Part shown: positions 62,769 to 64,000 of the stretch, one piece after another
How the letters are laid out: the number at the start of each line of letters is the position of its first letter
Position numbering within the stretch: position 1 is the first letter of the stretch
Source of the DNA: Pseudomonadota bacterium
Lineage (GTDB): Bacteria; Myxococcota_A; Polyangia; Polyangiales; Polyangiaceae
Assembly: GCA_023398955.1 (NCBI GenBank)
Contig: JAEWRL010000190.1
Span: 62,001 to 126,000 of the forward strand
Reading direction: 5' to 3'
Length of the DNA: 64,000 nucleotides
Made by a program: the position numbers and the translations under genes
Notes under the pieces: model-generated
Seen by the model: only the letters and a program-made list of their open reading frames with translations
Told to the model about the DNA's origin: nothing
Databases searched by the model: none

Positions 62769-63686
62769 TCATTCGTCTAGCCGCCCCTTGATCTCCAGGG
62801 ACACCTGTCCTCGCGACACCACCGGGCGCCCCTCCAGCTTGGGGAGGTCCGCTACCTTGAGAATCACGGGGTCGTCCGTCGCAGTGGGCAAGCGGAGGAC
62901 CTGTCCCACGTGCAGCCCGAGAACCTCGCGGAGCCCTAGACGAATCCTACCCAGCTCGGCCACGACATCGAGCTCCACGTCCATGAGCGCCTCGACCATC
63001 CGCGGGTCGGGCGCGATCCCTGCGTCGTCTTCCTGCTCACGCGCCGCAAGCTCCAAGGCCTCGGCGCTCACGGCAATGGAGATCCGGGGATCGCCCGACG
63101 ACGGCTCGAAGCCACAGGCGACGCGCAGCCCGTGAGCGGTGGGGAAATCTGGGGGATCATCGTCAGCTCTGGCCTGAGAAGCCACGACGGAGAACGTCAG
63201 GCCCACCTCCTCACGCACCGCGTCCGCAAAGCTCTGCGCCAGACCCCGCGCGATCCTGGCGATGAGTGCGCGCTGCGCCAGTGTCAGCTCCCGCCCGATT
63301 GCAGTCGAACTCAGAGTACTTGCCCCGAGCGACCCCTCCAAGATGAGCTGGATGGCGGTCCCGTTGAGCGTCAAACGCGCCCAAGCGGACATCTCCTCGG
63401 CTTCGAGAAGTACGTGGAACCATGGTCCCGCTCGGTCGGGGTCCTCGTCTGACGGACCGAGGAACGATACCGGCTCGGGCACGAGTCGCGCCTTCTGGCG
63501 AATCATGAACGGCATCGTGCGTCGCGCGCTGCGCGAGAACCGCACCGCCACCAGGGCCATGGCATGCATGGCTGCTCGGAGATGGCGCTCACGCCCGCTG
63601 AGGTCGACCACTTTCGGAGCCAGGGAGGCTCTCATCACCGGGACCTCCGTTCCCAGGGGCGACTCTTCCGGAGTGGAGGTCATCAT
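62769..63686 (-). CDS. fliM: Flagellar motor switch protein FliM (divergent)
   Basis: A 305-residue FliM. The C-terminal SpoA domain is clear (DVELDVVAELGRIRLGLREV, LGLHVGQVLRLPTATDDPVI, LPKLEGRPVVSRGQVSLEIK). The middle CheC-like domain is weakly conserved (LNGTAIQLILEGSLGASTLS). The N-terminal CheY-binding motif of FliM (consensus LSQDEIDALL) is absent; the start reads MMTSTPEESPLGTEVPVMRA. The call rests on the SpoA end plus its place between fliL and fliN. An alternative is a FliM/FliY-like switch protein. It overlaps fliL by four bases. Confidence 0.82.
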   Translation of the reverse strand: MMTSTPEESPLGTEVPVMRASLAPKVVDLSGRERHLRAAMHAMALVAVRFSRSARRTMPFMIRQKARLVPEPVSFLGPSDEDPDRAGPWFHVLLEAEEMSAWARLTLNGTAIQLILEGSLGASTLSSTAIGRELTLAQRALIARIARGLAQSFADAVREEVGLTFSVVASQARADDDPPDFPTAHGLRVACGFEPSSGDPRISIAVSAEALELAAREQEDDAGIAPDPRMVEALMDVELDVVAELGRIRLGLREVLGLHVGQVLRLPTATDDPVILKVADLPKLEGRPVVSRGQVSLEIKGRLDE

Positions 63687-64000
63687 TGCGCCATGTAGTC
63701 GGTGACCAAGATGCGCTTGGCGTTCTTCGCACCAAAGGCCGAGATCACTTGTTTGCTCAAGTCCTCCACGACGGCGCCGAAAGTGCCCGCGCCGGTCAGG
63801 GCCTCAAACGATTTCGAGCGGAGATAGTAGATGACCACCTCCCGCCCCTTCGGAATGAAGCGCTTGGCCGCTTGGACGTCAGCGCCGCTTCGCAGCTCCA
63901 CGGACACCCCTACCCGGAGGTGGTGAAGGGTACCTTGGGCGCTGCGCACGTCTACGACGATGTCCCCGAGCGGGATGGCCTCCGACATGAGTTCTTCCAC
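63683..64000 (-). CDS. fliL: Flagellar basal-body protein FliL (5' end outside window)
   Basis: The C-terminal 105 codons of a FliL-like protein: LGDIVVDVRSAQGTLHHLRV, EVVIYYLRSKSFEALTGAGT and RILVTDYMAQ at the end. This is the periplasmic SPFH-like domain that supports the stator and rod. The frame is open through the right edge (a GTG at 64000 may be internal), so the transmembrane N-terminus lies outside. Its stop overlaps the fliM start by four bases. Confidence 0.85.
   Translation of the reverse strand: MEELMSEAIPLGDIVVDVRSAQGTLHHLRVGVSVELRSGADVQAAKRFIPKGREVVIYYLRSKSFEALTGAGTFGAVVEDLSKQVISAFGAKNAKRILVTDYMAQ

Noticed and set aside
1..64000. CRISPR arrays or riboswitches
   Set aside because: No regularly spaced repeats and no recognisable riboswitch cores were seen on either strand.

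Overview
The window (about 65% G+C by eye, dense, with many 4-base gene overlaps) looks like the chromosome of a flagellated member of the Myxococcota or another deltaproteobacterial lineage. The pointers are three large Ser/Thr protein kinases, an MglA-type gliding GTPase, FHA, HDOD and FecR signalling domains, an AgmX/PglI-like C-terminal domain, many lipoproteins, and a Gram-negative envelope set (TamA/TamB, LpxK, MCE, OmpA with thrombospondin type-3 repeats). The organism assignment is inference from gene families; no marker search was possible.

Layout. 1-7.5 kb: a kinase that runs off the left edge, an MglA-like GTPase, an MCE transport protein, a CAP-domain lipoprotein and an OmpA-family protein. 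7.6-8.3 kb: a decayed IS5-family transposase abutting a broken four-helix-bundle gene. 8.6-12.5 kb: rpmG facing away from the conserved rpmH-rnpA-yidD-yidC-khpB block. 12.6-22.3 kb: an LpoB-like/COG3014-like lipoprotein pair, a YbjN-like/PspA/CBM9-like operon, a cation diffusion facilitator, an FHA protein, an outer-membrane protein and a secreted rhodanese. 22.5-29 kb: a signalling locus in which a FecR-domain protein and a transmembrane kinase diverge from a lipoprotein and a membrane protein carrying repeated threonine motifs. 29-31.2 kb: class II aldolase, an IS110-family remnant and two tRNA-Ser genes. 31.2-38.5 kb: a long leftward run with LysM and lipoprotein genes, then ccsA-hemA-hemC-lpxK. 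38.6-43.5 kb: pssA, a glutaredoxin-like lipoprotein, SelO and small lipoproteins. 43.6-50.5 kb: tamA-tamB. 50.6-53.5 kb: a kinase-HDOD-GAF-like fusion. 53.8-64 kb: a leftward flagellar cluster, fliL-fliM-fliN-fliO-fliP-fliQ-fliR-flhB-flhA-flhF-fliA, then fliW, with fliL cut by the right edge.

How they work together. Three modules stand out. The first is membrane-protein insertion and translation (rpmH, rnpA, yidD, yidC, khpB). The second is envelope building and stress: TamA/TamB, LpxK, PssA, MCE, LpoB-like, PspA and LysM. The third is the flagellar type III export gate and switch with its own sigma factor, assembled through 4-base overlaps that imply tight translational coupling. Ser/Thr kinases flank the flagellar, MglA and FecR loci. 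The least-explained structures are the FecR/kinase/threonine-motif locus, the kinase-HDOD fusion, a divergent LpxK and FliM, and a 25-base repeat shared by two decayed spots 31 kb apart.
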